Shown: positions 8,779 through 17,498 of the stretch, piece by piece
Numbering within the stretch: position 1 is the first letter of the stretch
Layout of the letters: each line of letters begins with the position of its first letter
Origin: Ferruginibacter sp.
GTDB taxonomy: Bacteria; Bacteroidota; Bacteroidia; Chitinophagales; Chitinophagaceae
Direction: 5' to 3'
Length of the DNA stretch: 64,000 bases
NCBI GenBank assembly: GCA_019638525.1
Contig: JAHBTO010000005.1
Coordinates: 1 to 64,000 of the forward strand
Notes under the pieces: generated by a model
The model's database searches: none
Seen by the model: the letters and a program-made list of their open reading frames with translations, nothing else
What the model was told of the DNA's origin: nothing
Position numbers and translations under genes: made by a program

Positions 8779-9557
8779 TCATTTAAATTCGTACGTATAT
8801 TTAAAGTAAAAAAGAATGCTTTTATCCTGAAAAGTTATCGAAGAAACCAACAACTGATCCGAATACGTCAGCAGGCTTGTTTCCCGAATACGGTTACCTG
8901 GTTCAAGATAATTTACCTTCACCAGATTTTGATTGTCATCATAGACGTACTCTTCTTCCCGGTCACTGTATTTTATTTTTGAAATTCTGTTGAACCTGTC
9001 GTATAACAGTAGCGTTGTTTCAGGCGCTCCATCCGGATAATATTTTTCAATTGTTTTGATGACATTGTTGGATGAATCGTAGAAGATTCTTTTTTCGCTG
9101 ATTGCTTTATTATCTTGTTTTACAATTTCAGATAGTAATTGTTTGGCACCGTTATATGTAAAAAAAGTCCTGATTTCCACTTCGGAATTTAATGAATTTT
9201 GAATCTGTTCTGTTTTGTTTCCTGTAGCATCATATTTATAAACAATTACCGGTTTCCTTTCCTGGCCGGAGAGGATTTGAAATACAGTGTCGGGTTTATT
9301 GTTTGGAGAAAAAGAATACTCGGTTACCAAATAAACTTCTCCATTGATATAATCCTCTGAACGATACAACTGTCCCAGGGTGTCAAAAATTTTCTGGAAA
9401 TAACAAAGCAGTTATTACCTGTTGAATCACAATCATACTGAGTCATAGTTCTGACTTTCAAATTTTTTATGACACTGCCATTTGGTAAATACTCCTGTGC
9501 GAACAAAGCAGAATGGTGAGTGATGGCCCAAAAAGTCAGCATCCAGAATCTTGTCAT
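8779..9557 (-). pseudogene. Exported YD-repeat protein split by a frameshift
   Basis: Two overlapping minus-strand frames form one protein. The first (Met at 9557) has a signal peptide (MTRFWMLTFWAITHHSALFA) and runs to CFVISRK; the second continues as IFDTLGQLYRSEDYING and carries YD/RHS-type repeats (VYKYDATGNKTEQ, FTYNGAKQLLSE, IFYDSSNNVIKT, YVYDDNQNLVKV) to 8779. The join falls in an A4/T5 run at about 9384-9394, where one missing base would restore a single frame of about 260 codons. YD repeats usually form carbohydrate- or partner-binding beta structures. Either the gene is decayed, or slippage or a sequencing error occurred at the homopolymer. Confidence 0.7.
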
Positions 9558-9674
9558 TTTATCAAAGCAATTAATCAATTTAAAAACTTTTTTACCTTTT
9601 TTAATAATGCATTAAATAAACCAAACAGCATTTTACTTGTATAAATGTGTATTGAAACGCAAAGAGGGGGTGAT

Positions 9675-10511
9675 TTACTTCAGATATTCAACAACTCTGT
9701 GCCAGAAATTGTTTTGAAACTTTTTAGTAAAGAGTCCAAAATGCCCGATTTTTTTAACTGCTAATTCGTAAGGTAGAATATGATGCTTCTCCATGATAGC
9801 TTTACTATATTTTGAAGTTAACCATGCAACGGATGTGACGGGTGCAAACGAATCATCGGCTATACTATACGAATAGATATTGCATCTGATTTTATCGAAG
9901 TAAAGCTCACCTTGGTCAATAAAATCAAAAAGATATTCTTTGTGCCTACACCACTTGCTCCACTCAATGGCTGCCTGCTTGGGTAGATTTTCCATTTTAC
10001 TGAATGACTTGGATGGAAGATATCCAAATAGTTTTGTCAATACTGGAAAAAAGAAATACCATAATACCCACATCCTGTATTTTGAAAAGCCCGTCCAGAA
10101 TTTCCAATAACCGGATTGTGAAGCAATAAGTATTATTCTGTCAGCATAAACAGAGTTAGCTGCAAGGCCAATTAATTGGCCGCCAATACTGTGTCCCAAC
10201 AAGCAAAGTCTCTTACCCAGAAAAGTTTGCTTAGCAAATTCAATTACAGTTTGCAAGTTGTCTGAGCCCCAGTCTGCGACGCCTATTGCCGTGTTTCTAA
10301 TATGCCCTTTAAGAGATTGTCCTATACCACTATAATCAAATGTAATGACAGTTATGCCGTTCTCTGAAAGATATCGGGCAAAACGATGATAGAAATTTTG
10401 TTTTACGCCTGTCGCAGAAATTATGATTAAAATGCAGCTACTATTCGCTGCTTCAAATACATTGGTTACTAATTCACAATTCAGTGGTGTAGTAATTGTG
10501 TGTACTTTCAT
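9675..10511 (-). CDS. Alpha/beta hydrolase
   Basis: 278 residues from the Met at 10511. The fold markers are present: an early strand-loop ILIIISATGVKQNFY, FDYSGIGQS, the nucleophile elbow GHSIGG and a late PVTS...HFGLF end with the probable catalytic His. It begins 4 bases after the stop of the exported protein 10516-11316, so the two share a transcript. Substrate unknown; family members are esterases or lipases. The longer reading to 10562 overlaps the upstream gene and is not favoured. Confidence 0.75.
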   Translation of the reverse strand: MKVHTITTPLNCELVTNVFEAANSSCILIIISATGVKQNFYHRFARYLSENGITVITFDYSGIGQSLKGHIRNTAIGVADWGSDNLQTVIEFAKQTFLGKRLCLLGHSIGGQLIGLAANSVYADRIILIASQSGYWKFWTGFSKYRMWVLWYFFFPVLTKLFGYLPSKSFSKMENLPKQAAIEWSKWCRHKEYLFDFIDQGELYFDKIRCNIYSYSIADDSFAPVTSVAWLTSKYSKAIMEKHHILPYELAVKKIGHFGLFTKKFQNNFWHRVVEYLK

Positions 10512-10515
10512 AGTG

Positions 10516-11316
10516 CTAATTGCTAAAGGGCAGCTTAATTTTATAACGGTACATTGTGCCATTAATCTCTTGTTCCAGCTTTAGCACTTCTTTAGTTTTT
10601 TTACTGATATAAAATAACTCTTTATTACCAGGCGATTCATGGGTGAGCAGCCAGCAATCTATTTCCTTATTATTATAGCCCATAAGGGTACCAGAGCCTG
10701 ATACTGTATAAGCAACCGATTTTGGTTTTGCCGAGCCGGGTTCATAGTAAGGAATTAAAAAAGTTACATTTTTTTTGAACGGTAATGTTGAAAACACTTC
10801 AAGATCAAGATGCCAGTTAAGCGAAAAACCGTTCCAGGTTTCTTTAAATGCCTGCCATGATTGTTTACGGGCTTTAGTAGTATCTGCATCACTCAACTGT
10901 TTACCGTTGATTTCTGCAGCCTGCATTAAAAAGTCATAGGTTGAAATACCTCTTTGTTTCCACCAGCTTTGGTGATAATAAGGTTGCATTGTAGTTGCAT
11001 CGCATACAGATGTTACTGTATGTACTATGCTATCTTTGTCTTCCCATTCCTGCGTTATTTTTATTGCCGCTTTACCGTTATAGTCAATTCGCTCAATATT
11101 TCTTGTCCAAAATTGAGTTTGTGTACGGGTGGCATCCTTTTTCATTTTGAAATACACTAAATAGTGATTACTACCATTTTTCAATGCCTTTGTACTAATA
11201 TTTTTTCCGGAAATGGCTATTGTGTCTTTAGACTGAGCAAAAGCAGAAACAGTTAGTAGAACAGTGGTAAATAAAACAACATAATACTTTGAATACTTTA
11301 AAAATGTGTTGGGCAT
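10516..11316 (-). CDS. Exported protein, DUF3108-like
   Basis: 266 residues from the Met at 11316, with a signal peptide ending TVSAFAQS. The mature part has a single beta-rich domain with FWTRNIERIDYNGKAAIKI, then VCDATTMQPYYHQSWW, SLNWHLDLEVFSTLPFKKN and a closing pair of strands. This order (work up an acidic/aromatic beta sheet, then a conversion-factor-like DATTMQP) is what I associate with DUF3108-type periplasmic proteins, but the match is from memory. Followed 4 bases later by the alpha/beta hydrolase. Confidence 0.5.
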   Translation of the reverse strand: MPNTFLKYSKYYVVLFTTVLLTVSAFAQSKDTIAISGKNISTKALKNGSNHYLVYFKMKKDATRTQTQFWTRNIERIDYNGKAAIKITQEWEDKDSIVHTVTSVCDATTMQPYYHQSWWKQRGISTYDFLMQAAEINGKQLSDADTTKARKQSWQAFKETWNGFSLNWHLDLEVFSTLPFKKNVTFLIPYYEPGSAKPKSVAYTVSGSGTLMGYNNKEIDCWLLTHESPGNKELFYISKKTKEVLKLEQEINGTMYRYKIKLPFSN

Positions 11317-11531
11317 ATAATATTTTTTTTGGTACAAAGTTCGTGTTGTATCAAGCCAAATCTCTTGTACAAATAATCATATTTGTTGCATATTTAAGCA
11401 GCTGCTGAAGCGAATTCTTAGCTTGATTTTATCTTTTGCTTTCCCTCCTCTAAAATTATCCTGATTGGGGAAAGGCTTACTAAAATATTCCAGGTTATCT
11501 TCAGATTTTGCCACAGCAATCATTATAACAT

Positions 11532-11746
11532 CTATGGGGTCTCCGAAAAAGTGGTATCAAATATTTTTTGTACTTCATTTATATTGTTACCGGCTACCAC
11601 CAGTACACTCCTTGCTAATTGCAATGCTGATATATTCAACCTTTCGTCCGTTAATAAAGATTCCAGTAGTCTTTCTGCATTTTTCTTTTCAGAAGGGTTG
11701 CCAAAAAGTTCTGGATTCTCTTTTAAATATCAGCAGGCAACCAATT
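11532..11746 (-). pseudogene. Out-of-frame C-terminal tail of the DUF4304-like gene
   Basis: Immediately after the stop of the upstream gene, a shifted frame stays open for about 70 codons with good coding character (ENPELFGNPSEKKNAERL, then LQLARSVLVVAGNNINEV) and ends at 11532. It has no start codon of its own and opens right after a stop in its frame. A one-base change near 11740 would fuse it to the end of the DUF4304-like protein (NWLPADI). It is best read as the displaced end of that gene. Confidence 0.55.
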
Positions 11747-12433
11747 TTCCAGTTTTAGGTTTTCTTTACTCTTCTTTACCTTCTCTCTTAAATAAGTTTC
11801 AATTGCTAGCTCCCCGGATTGTATTAGCTTTTTAAGCTGCAGACATTGTTGTGCAAAGGCCTGGCTCCAGTCCCTTTCATCTTCAGAAGATACCGAGTAA
11901 CATTTTTCCAACTCCTCAATTGATTTCTTAACTTCTCCTGCCTGCAAATAAATATGAGCAAAGTCAAAGTGATCATACCCAGATGTACCCCATGCAATTT
12001 GATTCTTAAATCTTCGCTGTCCCAGGAAATTCTTTTTATAAGACTGAAGTATCTCTTCACTTGTTCTGGTGTTATTGAAGAAAGGGATTACATAATTTTT
12101 GATATGTAGCAAAACTTCAGCAAAGCTCTTGTCTGCTTCCTCAGCTGTTTCGCCGTTCCACCAGGTATCAAGCTTACCATTGGTTACAATTCTACCAAGC
12201 CTGTTTCCGGGTCTGAGTGTGAGTGTATTATTATCACAGAAAAGGGGTCGTATGGCCACATCGAAAGTAAAAGTTTCGATGTGCCGATGTTTATTTAGTA
12301 TCAGAAACTGGAAAACGTTGCCATGTGTTAACCGTCCCAGTGTGTTATTGTCATATACCTTAAATCCATAGGGCCGTAGTGCAGGTTCTACAAACAATTT
12401 CCAGCCCTGATTAATGTTTTTTTTGCCTGCCAT
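11723..12433 (-). CDS. DUF4304-like protein, probably frameshifted at the C-terminus
   Basis: 236 residues, soluble. The N-terminal half has the features of the DUF4304 family: LFVEPALRPYGFKVYDNNTLGR, FQFLILNKHRHIETFTFDVAIRPL, and GNRLGRIVTNGKLDTWW. The C-terminal half is helical and TPR-like (DFAHIYLQAGEVKKSIEELEKCY). The reading ends at 11723, but a coding-like continuation in another frame extends to 11532, so the original protein may have been about 300 residues. Function unknown for the family. Confidence 0.6.
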   Translation of the reverse strand: MAGKKNINQGWKLFVEPALRPYGFKVYDNNTLGRLTHGNVFQFLILNKHRHIETFTFDVAIRPLFCDNNTLTLRPGNRLGRIVTNGKLDTWWNGETAEEADKSFAEVLLHIKNYVIPFFNNTRTSEEILQSYKKNFLGQRRFKNQIAWGTSGYDHFDFAHIYLQAGEVKKSIEELEKCYSVSSEDERDWSQAFAQQCLQLKKLIQSGELAIETYLREKVKKSKENLKLENWLPADI

Positions 12434-12580
12434 TTTTTTTGTTTCACAATATTAAAAAGATGTCATCAATAAATCTTTATGCTTGATTTTATTCCCTTTA
12501 TCAAAGAAAGAGAAATTGGTTTGACGCTATTGTATTTTCCCTTTCACTTAAAATAATGATAAGCTCCGTTGACACTTAGT

Positions 12581-12988
12581 CTAAGAATTTGTTTGGTTCT
12601 CTAGTCTTATAGCAATAGCCAGAATCTTAATTTTAGCGCCGTACGGTAATTCTGAAACCTGATAAATAGTTCTAGCAGGTTGCTTACTTTCTTCAAACAG
12701 TGATTGATAGAAAGGCGTTATAATTTCCAAATGGGCAAGATTTTTAAAAGCAATATCTAAAAATACGATATCGTCTTTAGCAAAATTTGCTTCTTTTAAA
12801 ACCGCAAATAGATTTTTAAATGCCAGTTTTGCTTCTTTCAAAACAGTACCTGAAATGAAATTTCCCGATTTGTCCCAGGAAAGCTGGCCACTTGTATGGC
12901 AATAATTACCTGTTACAACAGCATGGCTTATTGGAGCCACAATAAGAGGTAGGCGTGGGCTATTTTTTATGTACTTCTTTGTATTCAT
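12581..12988 (-). CDS. RidA family protein
   Basis: 135 residues matching the YjgF/YER057c/UK114 fold: HAVVTGNYCHTSGQLSWD, FKNLFAVLKEANFAKDDIV, and the C-terminal PARTIYQVSELPYGAKIKI with the conserved Arg of the active cleft. RidA proteins hydrolyse reactive enamine/imine intermediates from PLP enzymes, although several clades are not deaminases. It lies 36 bases downstream of the PaiB-like gene on the same strand. Confidence 0.85.
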   Translation of the reverse strand: MNTKKYIKNSPRLPLIVAPISHAVVTGNYCHTSGQLSWDKSGNFISGTVLKEAKLAFKNLFAVLKEANFAKDDIVFLDIAFKNLAHLEIITPFYQSLFEESKQPARTIYQVSELPYGAKIKILAIAIRLENQTNS

Positions 12989-13024
12989 GTAAGTATAGGA
13001 AACAATAGTTTAAATGAATTGCTA

Positions 13025-13630
13025 TTATAATTCTCTCATATAATTTCCAATAGCCATAGTTGCCGAATCATTACTTTTTGATAACTCATCAATGATTTTT
13101 TTCTTCTCTGCACTGCTGCGGTTTTGGCTCAATTTATACTTTGCCTGCAAATCGGTTACTTCGATTTCAAAGCCAACTATGCCATTCAACATACCGGTTC
13201 TGAATTTTTCCGGCACTGTGTTCCATTGCTGTTGGTAAGCTGCTTCAAAGCATTGTACTGTTTTTTCAATTAATGCTATTTTTCCTGGCTCATCTTCAAT
13301 CAGCCTTGCTTTTCCATAAGCATGTACGGCAATATAATTCCATGTGGGTACATTTTGCTGATGGTCGTAATGCACAGGGGAAATATAGGCATGTGGTTCA
13401 GAAAAAATCACTATGGGTTCATACTGCTCCAGGCATTTCCAATGGTCATTTGCTTTGGCAAAGTGAGAAGCAAGAATGATAGCATCGCCCCTTTCCTCAA
13501 CCACAAATGGCAAATGTGTGGCAATAAGCCTCCCGTTATTATTGTTTACAATAGCAGCAAAAGAATACTGCCGCATAAAGGAGATAATTTTTGTTTTATC
13601 CTGTTCTTCAAAATGTTTGGGTATATACAT
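13025..13630 (-). CDS. PaiB-like FMN-binding protein
   Basis: 201 residues of the PaiB/FMN-binding split-barrel family: the start MYIPKHFEEQD, ATHLPFVVEERGD, LASHFAKANDHWK, then the diagnostic FSEPHAYISPVHYDHQQNVP-type segment with PTWNYIAVHAYGKARL, and a C-terminal helix beginning GFEIEV. Such proteins are annotated as negative transcriptional regulators after Bacillus PaiB but are more plausibly flavin-dependent enzymes. It is 15 bases downstream of the DinB-like gene and shares an apparent operon with PhzF. Confidence 0.88.
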   Translation of the reverse strand: MYIPKHFEEQDKTKIISFMRQYSFAAIVNNNNGRLIATHLPFVVEERGDAIILASHFAKANDHWKCLEQYEPIVIFSEPHAYISPVHYDHQQNVPTWNYIAVHAYGKARLIEDEPGKIALIEKTVQCFEAAYQQQWNTVPEKFRTGMLNGIVGFEIEVTDLQAKYKLSQNRSSAEKKKIIDELSKSNDSATMAIGNYMREL

Positions 13631-13645
13631 GCCAAATAAAAAAGT

Positions 13646-14092
13646 TTAGTTATCCAATAGCCTCCGATGATAATTTATTTGTCCGAGATGATAGGTTAAG
13701 TGTGTGGCAAGGTGTACCAGCATAAATTCAACCGAAACCGGATTGTCAAAATTTCTTTCTGGAAATTCTTTTTCCAGGTCAATTTTGTTCAGGCTATTCA
13801 GGGTGGTTAATACCACCTCCTTAGTCTCAGTAATTTTTCGCAGCAACTCAGTACGGGGCACATGCTTTAATGTAAATTCTGCTTCCCTGTCACGTACATA
13901 GCCCGTATTCCCTAAAAATTTCCCTATGTAGGTATTCAAATTACCGTTGAGATGAAGACAAAGGTTGCCGGCAGAATTGGCTATCTGCTTGTCGGTAAGC
14001 CACAGCGCCTGTTCGTTCTTGTAACTGCTTATTTCAGCATGTAGTTTGTTTAAGTCACGTTCAAATACCTGACTGATAGTTTCTAATAGCAT
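13646..14092 (-). CDS. DinB-superfamily protein (DUF1572-like)
   Basis: 148 residues, a four-helix bundle by pattern. The metal-binding His residues typical of DinB-like proteins are visible: LCLHLNGNLNTYIG in helix 2 and HLATHLTYHLGQINYHRR near the end. Related proteins are thiol-dependent S-transferases, but substrate cannot be read here. It starts 2 bases after the stop of the PhzF gene, and the PaiB-like gene follows by 15 bases, giving a compact operon. Confidence 0.8.
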   Translation of the reverse strand: MLLETISQVFERDLNKLHAEISSYKNEQALWLTDKQIANSAGNLCLHLNGNLNTYIGKFLGNTGYVRDREAEFTLKHVPRTELLRKITETKEVVLTTLNSLNKIDLEKEFPERNFDNPVSVEFMLVHLATHLTYHLGQINYHRRLLDN

Positions 14093-14094
14093 AA

Positions 14095-14892
14095 TCAGAG
14101 AATTATATTTCCTTCTAAAGTTTTTACAGCTTCGCCAAAGATATATACCATGTTGCCGGAAAACTGCGTTTCCATAACACCTGTGCGTTGTGAAGCTTGA
14201 AATGCTTTCAATTCTTTTTTATTTAGCTTTTGCGCCCAGTAAGGGGTTAAAAAAGTTTGTACAGCGCCGGTTACCGGGTCTTCATCTGTTCCAATCCATG
14301 GCCAGAAATACCGGTATTCAAAATCATAGGCCATACTGTTGCTTTTTGCAGTTACCAATACACCGCTGATGCCCTGGAATGATTTTATTAAAGCTGGAAT
14401 ATCGGGTTTCAATTGTTGCAACCTGTTAGCATCATTCATCTCAATCAATACAATATTCATTTCCTTATTGTAACGACTGTCAATAATACTGTCAATCCCC
14501 AAAGCCTGTAACATGGCAGATGGCACTTCAAACGGATTGGTAGTATATACCGGGAACTGCATGCGTATTTTATCACCCGATTTTTCAACAGGAAGCCGCA
14601 CACCGTCTTTATTTACAAATGATAGCTGCAGCTTATTGCCGGTCTCAAAAATTACTTTAGCAGATGCTAATGTTGCATGGCCGCAAAGAGCAATCTCCTG
14701 CTTAGGTGTAAAAAAACGGATACCGTAAACAGTATCTTCCCTCTTTTGAATAAACGCCGTTTCTGAAAAGCCAATTTCCGCAGCAACATGCTGCATAGTG
14801 GCTTCTGAAACTTCGTTTTCTACCAGGCAAACAGCGGCAGGGTTGCCCTTGAATTTTTCGGTAGTGAAAGAATCTATAAAATATGTTTTCAT
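14095..14892 (-). CDS. PhzF-family isomerase/epimerase
   Basis: 265 residues in the PhzF/diaminopimelate-epimerase fold. Visible markers are the start FIDSFTTEKFKGNPAAVCLVE, EIGFSETAFI with the catalytic Glu, FFTPKQEIALCGHATLAS, and the second-lobe YFWPWIGTDEDPVTGAVQTFL with the Gly-rich turn. PhzF enzymes isomerise small metabolites; no phenazine cluster is present, so the natural substrate is unknown. First gene of the PhzF, DinB-like, PaiB-like, RidA run. Confidence 0.88.
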   Translation of the reverse strand: MKTYFIDSFTTEKFKGNPAAVCLVENEVSEATMQHVAAEIGFSETAFIQKREDTVYGIRFFTPKQEIALCGHATLASAKVIFETGNKLQLSFVNKDGVRLPVEKSGDKIRMQFPVYTTNPFEVPSAMLQALGIDSIIDSRYNKEMNIVLIEMNDANRLQQLKPDIPALIKSFQGISGVLVTAKSNSMAYDFEYRYFWPWIGTDEDPVTGAVQTFLTPYWAQKLNKKELKAFQASQRTGVMETQFSGNMVYIFGEAVKTLEGNIIL

Positions 14893-14952
14893 TATCGTTG
14901 TAATTTATTGCTCTAAAATAAAGGCCTCTTTTAATTTAATTTTGTTCGGTCG

Positions 14953-15426
14953 TTAATGTTTTGGTGCATCCTTTTTGTCAATATACTCAAGCCCCAGCGG
15001 ACCAATTGCATACACCTGCGAAACGTACTCGCCGGATTTTGCCCAGTGAAAATGCGGTGTATTGCCCGGCAATACAATCACTGTGCCCGGCGGGTAAGCT
15101 TTCAATTTTCCCTCATCATACGTATTACCGATGCCAATATAAAATATACCTGAGATAACGGTGTAAATCCTCGTTTCCGGATGTTTATGCGGCATAATTT
15201 TCTCATTTGAAGGAACTTTTACCCGTACAAGAAAAGGCTCATTGCCTTTAGGGTCGCCTACTAATAGGGCCAGCTTTACGTTTTTGGGGAAAGACGAAAA
15301 AGATTTCCATTGGATACTGTCTTGCCATACCGCACCAAATTGATTTAGCGAAGCGGATTGTGCATTGGCAAAATCACTGGAAGCAAGTACTATTAAAATT
15401 GTATAAAAGAAATTTAATTTTTTCAT
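14953..15426 (-). CDS. Exported cupin-domain protein
   Basis: 157 residues with a signal peptide (ending SDFANAQS). One cupin barrel carries the metal-binding motifs: PHKHPETRIYTVISG (motif 1, His/His/Glu) and PPGTVIVLPGNTPHFHWA (motif 2, His). Small exported cupins of this kind occur next to stress enzymes. It lies 119 bases downstream of the NTF2-like gene and may be on the same long minus-strand transcript. Substrate unknown. Confidence 0.8.
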   Translation of the reverse strand: MKKLNFFYTILIVLASSDFANAQSASLNQFGAVWQDSIQWKSFSSFPKNVKLALLVGDPKGNEPFLVRVKVPSNEKIMPHKHPETRIYTVISGIFYIGIGNTYDEGKLKAYPPGTVIVLPGNTPHFHWAKSGEYVSQVYAIGPLGLEYIDKKDAPKH

Positions 15427-15545
15427 TAAAACATTTTTTTAAAATAACAGCAACCATGTGATGAAAGATTTCTCCCACCACATGGCGCTGTAAATTGGAT
15501 TTTAAACATTACCCTAACCCATCCATATATTTAGCAATACTATGT

Positions 15546-15914
15546 TTAAGTAACATTCGTAAACACTTTGTTTACATACACCCATTTCCCATCAATCCTG
15601 CTCAGGGTAATAAAATCATAATAGTTATAACCCAGCATGGGCACATGCAGCTTTGCAATGGCACTGCTTCCTAAAACTTCAATCCCCAAAATTTTCATGC
15701 TGAAAGTTTCTCCCAATTCATTAGGGCTTTTCCGGTTTTTAACGCCGTCAAGATATTCGGGCACTGTTTTGAAGTAGGGCACATTGTTTATATCACCTAT
15801 CAACAAACACTGAGGGTGAAAGACGCTTGCAAGTTTCGCAACATCTCCATAAAAAATCCCTTCAAAATAGTTGCTGATGATAGCCTGGATTTCTATTGCA
15901 TTTTCATTAAACAT
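15546..15914 (-). CDS. NTF2-like (SnoaL/lumazine-binding type) protein
   Basis: 122 residues with the cone-shaped NTF2-like pattern: an N-terminal helix pair (AIEIQAIISNYFEGIFYGD), ASVFHPQCLLIGD, a middle helix (PEYLDGVKNR), and three C-terminal strands ending YDFITLSRIDGKWVYVNKVF. Members serve as ligand-binding or small-molecule enzymes. It starts 11 bases after the DJ-1/PfpI gene. Confidence 0.75.
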   Translation of the reverse strand: MFNENAIEIQAIISNYFEGIFYGDVAKLASVFHPQCLLIGDINNVPYFKTVPEYLDGVKNRKSPNELGETFSMKILGIEVLGSSAIAKLHVPMLGYNYYDFITLSRIDGKWVYVNKVFTNVT

Positions 15915-15925
15915 AGATGCAGTTT

Positions 15926-16690
15926 TTAATCATTATTAATCCTGTTAAATAATTTTTCTGCCACCAACTCACTCGACTGCGGGTTTTGTCCTGTAATTAA
16001 ATTACCATCTTCAATAGCAAACGAACTCCAGTCAGCTCCCTTTACATACACAGCGCCTCTTTCTTTCAACTTACTTTCCAATGGGAAAGGAACTATTTTT
16101 GAAAGCTGTACAGCATCTTCTTCTGTGTTACAAAAGCTGGTAATCTTCTTTCCATTCACTAAGTAATTCCCAGTTTTGTCTTTTACATTTACTAATGCAG
16201 CAGGACCGTGGCAAACGAATGCAACCGGCTTGTCATTGTTGTAAAAGGTTTGAATCAGTTTTATAGAATTTTTGTCGGTTGCCAAATCCCACATTGGACC
16301 GTGACCACCTGGATAGAATACCGCATCAAAATCACTTTCCTTTACCTGTGAAATTTTCTTTGTGTTTGCCAATACTTTTTGTGTTGCCTCATCTTTGAAA
16401 TATCTTTTTGTAGAAGCTGTTTGAAAAGATGGTTCATTGCTTTTTGGGTCAATGGGTGCCTGCCCACCTTTAGGGGTGACCACCACCACGTCAATACCTT
16501 TATCGGTAAAGTAGTAGTACGGGGTGGCAAATTCTTCAATCCAAAAACCGGTAGGTTTACCTGTGTTGCCTAATTTGTTGTGTGAGGTTAATACAAATAA
16601 CACTTTTGCTTTTTTTGTTTCTTGTGCTTTAGTTGCAGTGCTGAAGAACATAATCATTCCAGCAAGCATCACTTTTAGTACTTGTTTCAT
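15926..16690 (-). CDS. Exported DJ-1/PfpI family protein
   Basis: 254 residues from the Met at 16690, with a signal peptide (MKQVLKVMLAGMIMFFSTATKAQ). The domain is the class I glutamine-amidotransferase-like DJ-1/Hsp31 fold: AVFYPGGHGPMWDLA and the nucleophile elbow VAFVCHGPAALV with the reactive Cys, followed by FCNTEEDAVQL. Relatives are glyoxalase/deglycase-like or chaperone proteins. An exported form would act in the periplasm. Upstream SDR and downstream NTF2-like genes are closely spaced. Confidence 0.85.
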   Translation of the reverse strand: MKQVLKVMLAGMIMFFSTATKAQETKKAKVLFVLTSHNKLGNTGKPTGFWIEEFATPYYYFTDKGIDVVVVTPKGGQAPIDPKSNEPSFQTASTKRYFKDEATQKVLANTKKISQVKESDFDAVFYPGGHGPMWDLATDKNSIKLIQTFYNNDKPVAFVCHGPAALVNVKDKTGNYLVNGKKITSFCNTEEDAVQLSKIVPFPLESKLKERGAVYVKGADWSSFAIEDGNLITGQNPQSSELVAEKLFNRINND

Positions 16691-16733
16691 TTTTCTTTTT
16701 TTATGATCATTAATTAATAGATTGATTTTTTGG

Positions 16734-17480
16734 TTATCCAAATACATGTCCGGCTACATGTCCGCCATCCACATTAAAAATTTCGCCGGTAATGAAATTG
16801 CTGTTAGCAAGTGTATATACCATTTCAGCAATATCTTCTGGCTCGCCAATGCGGTTGAGCAAATGCAAGCCGGCCAGGTCATCTGAATTGTTTACACCAA
16901 TTTTTCCCTGTAGCGGACTGCGGATGATGCCGGGTGCAATGGTGTTGATGCGAATGTTTTGTTTGCCAAACTCAGCGGCTAATTGTTTGGTGAGTGCATG
17001 TACGCCGCCTTTGCTTACCACAGGTGCTGTGGCAGGAAAACCTGCAATAGCATGGTCAACCAGCACGGTGCCGATATTAATAACTGAACCTCCGCCAATG
17101 TTTAGCATTTCTTTGATAGCAGCTTGCGTGGCAAAGAATGTTCCTTTAAGGTTTACGTCAAAGAAATTGTCCAGTTCATTTTCCTGCACATCCAGGAAGG
17201 GTTTGGGCGCAAAAATGCCTGCATTGTTTACCAGAACATCCACTGCTCCAAAATATTTTATAGCGGTGGCAACGAGTTCTTCGCACACTGATTTTTTGCT
17301 TACATCGCCTGCCACCAATTTTGCATTGGCAGGTGAGCCAAACTCTTCAAATGTTTTCTCCAGGTTTTCTTTGGTGGATGAATTCATTACCACATTGTAT
17401 CCTTTATCCAAAAATAATTTGGAGATACTCTTCCCAATTCCGGTACTGGCACCGGTTACGATTACTGTTTTTTTGTTCAT
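16734..17480 (-). CDS. SDR-family oxidoreductase with an atypical active site
   Basis: 248 residues. The Rossmann motifs of short-chain dehydrogenases are intact: TGASTGIGKS for NAD(P), LVNNAGIF, and the C-terminal NVDGGHVAGH. The active-site segment reads FPATAPVVSKGGVHAL: the Lys is present but the residue four before it is Pro instead of the catalytic Tyr of YxxxK. The enzyme therefore either uses another residue or binds without classical catalysis. It sits in the run from the tautomerase gene (18500) to the NTF2-like gene (15546), probably one operon. Confidence 0.8.
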   Translation of the reverse strand: MNKKTVIVTGASTGIGKSISKLFLDKGYNVVMNSSTKENLEKTFEEFGSPANAKLVAGDVSKKSVCEELVATAIKYFGAVDVLVNNAGIFAPKPFLDVQENELDNFFDVNLKGTFFATQAAIKEMLNIGGGSVINIGTVLVDHAIAGFPATAPVVSKGGVHALTKQLAAEFGKQNIRINTIAPGIIRSPLQGKIGVNNSDDLAGLHLLNRIGEPEDIAEMVYTLANSNFITGEIFNVDGGHVAGHVFG

Positions 17481-17498
17481 TGATTGTTTATTTAAAAA

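Noticed and set aside
8614..8982. Plus-strand frame of 122 codons beside the YD-repeat gene
   Set aside because: It runs antisense into the coding YD-repeat frame, and its upstream part lacks any domain.
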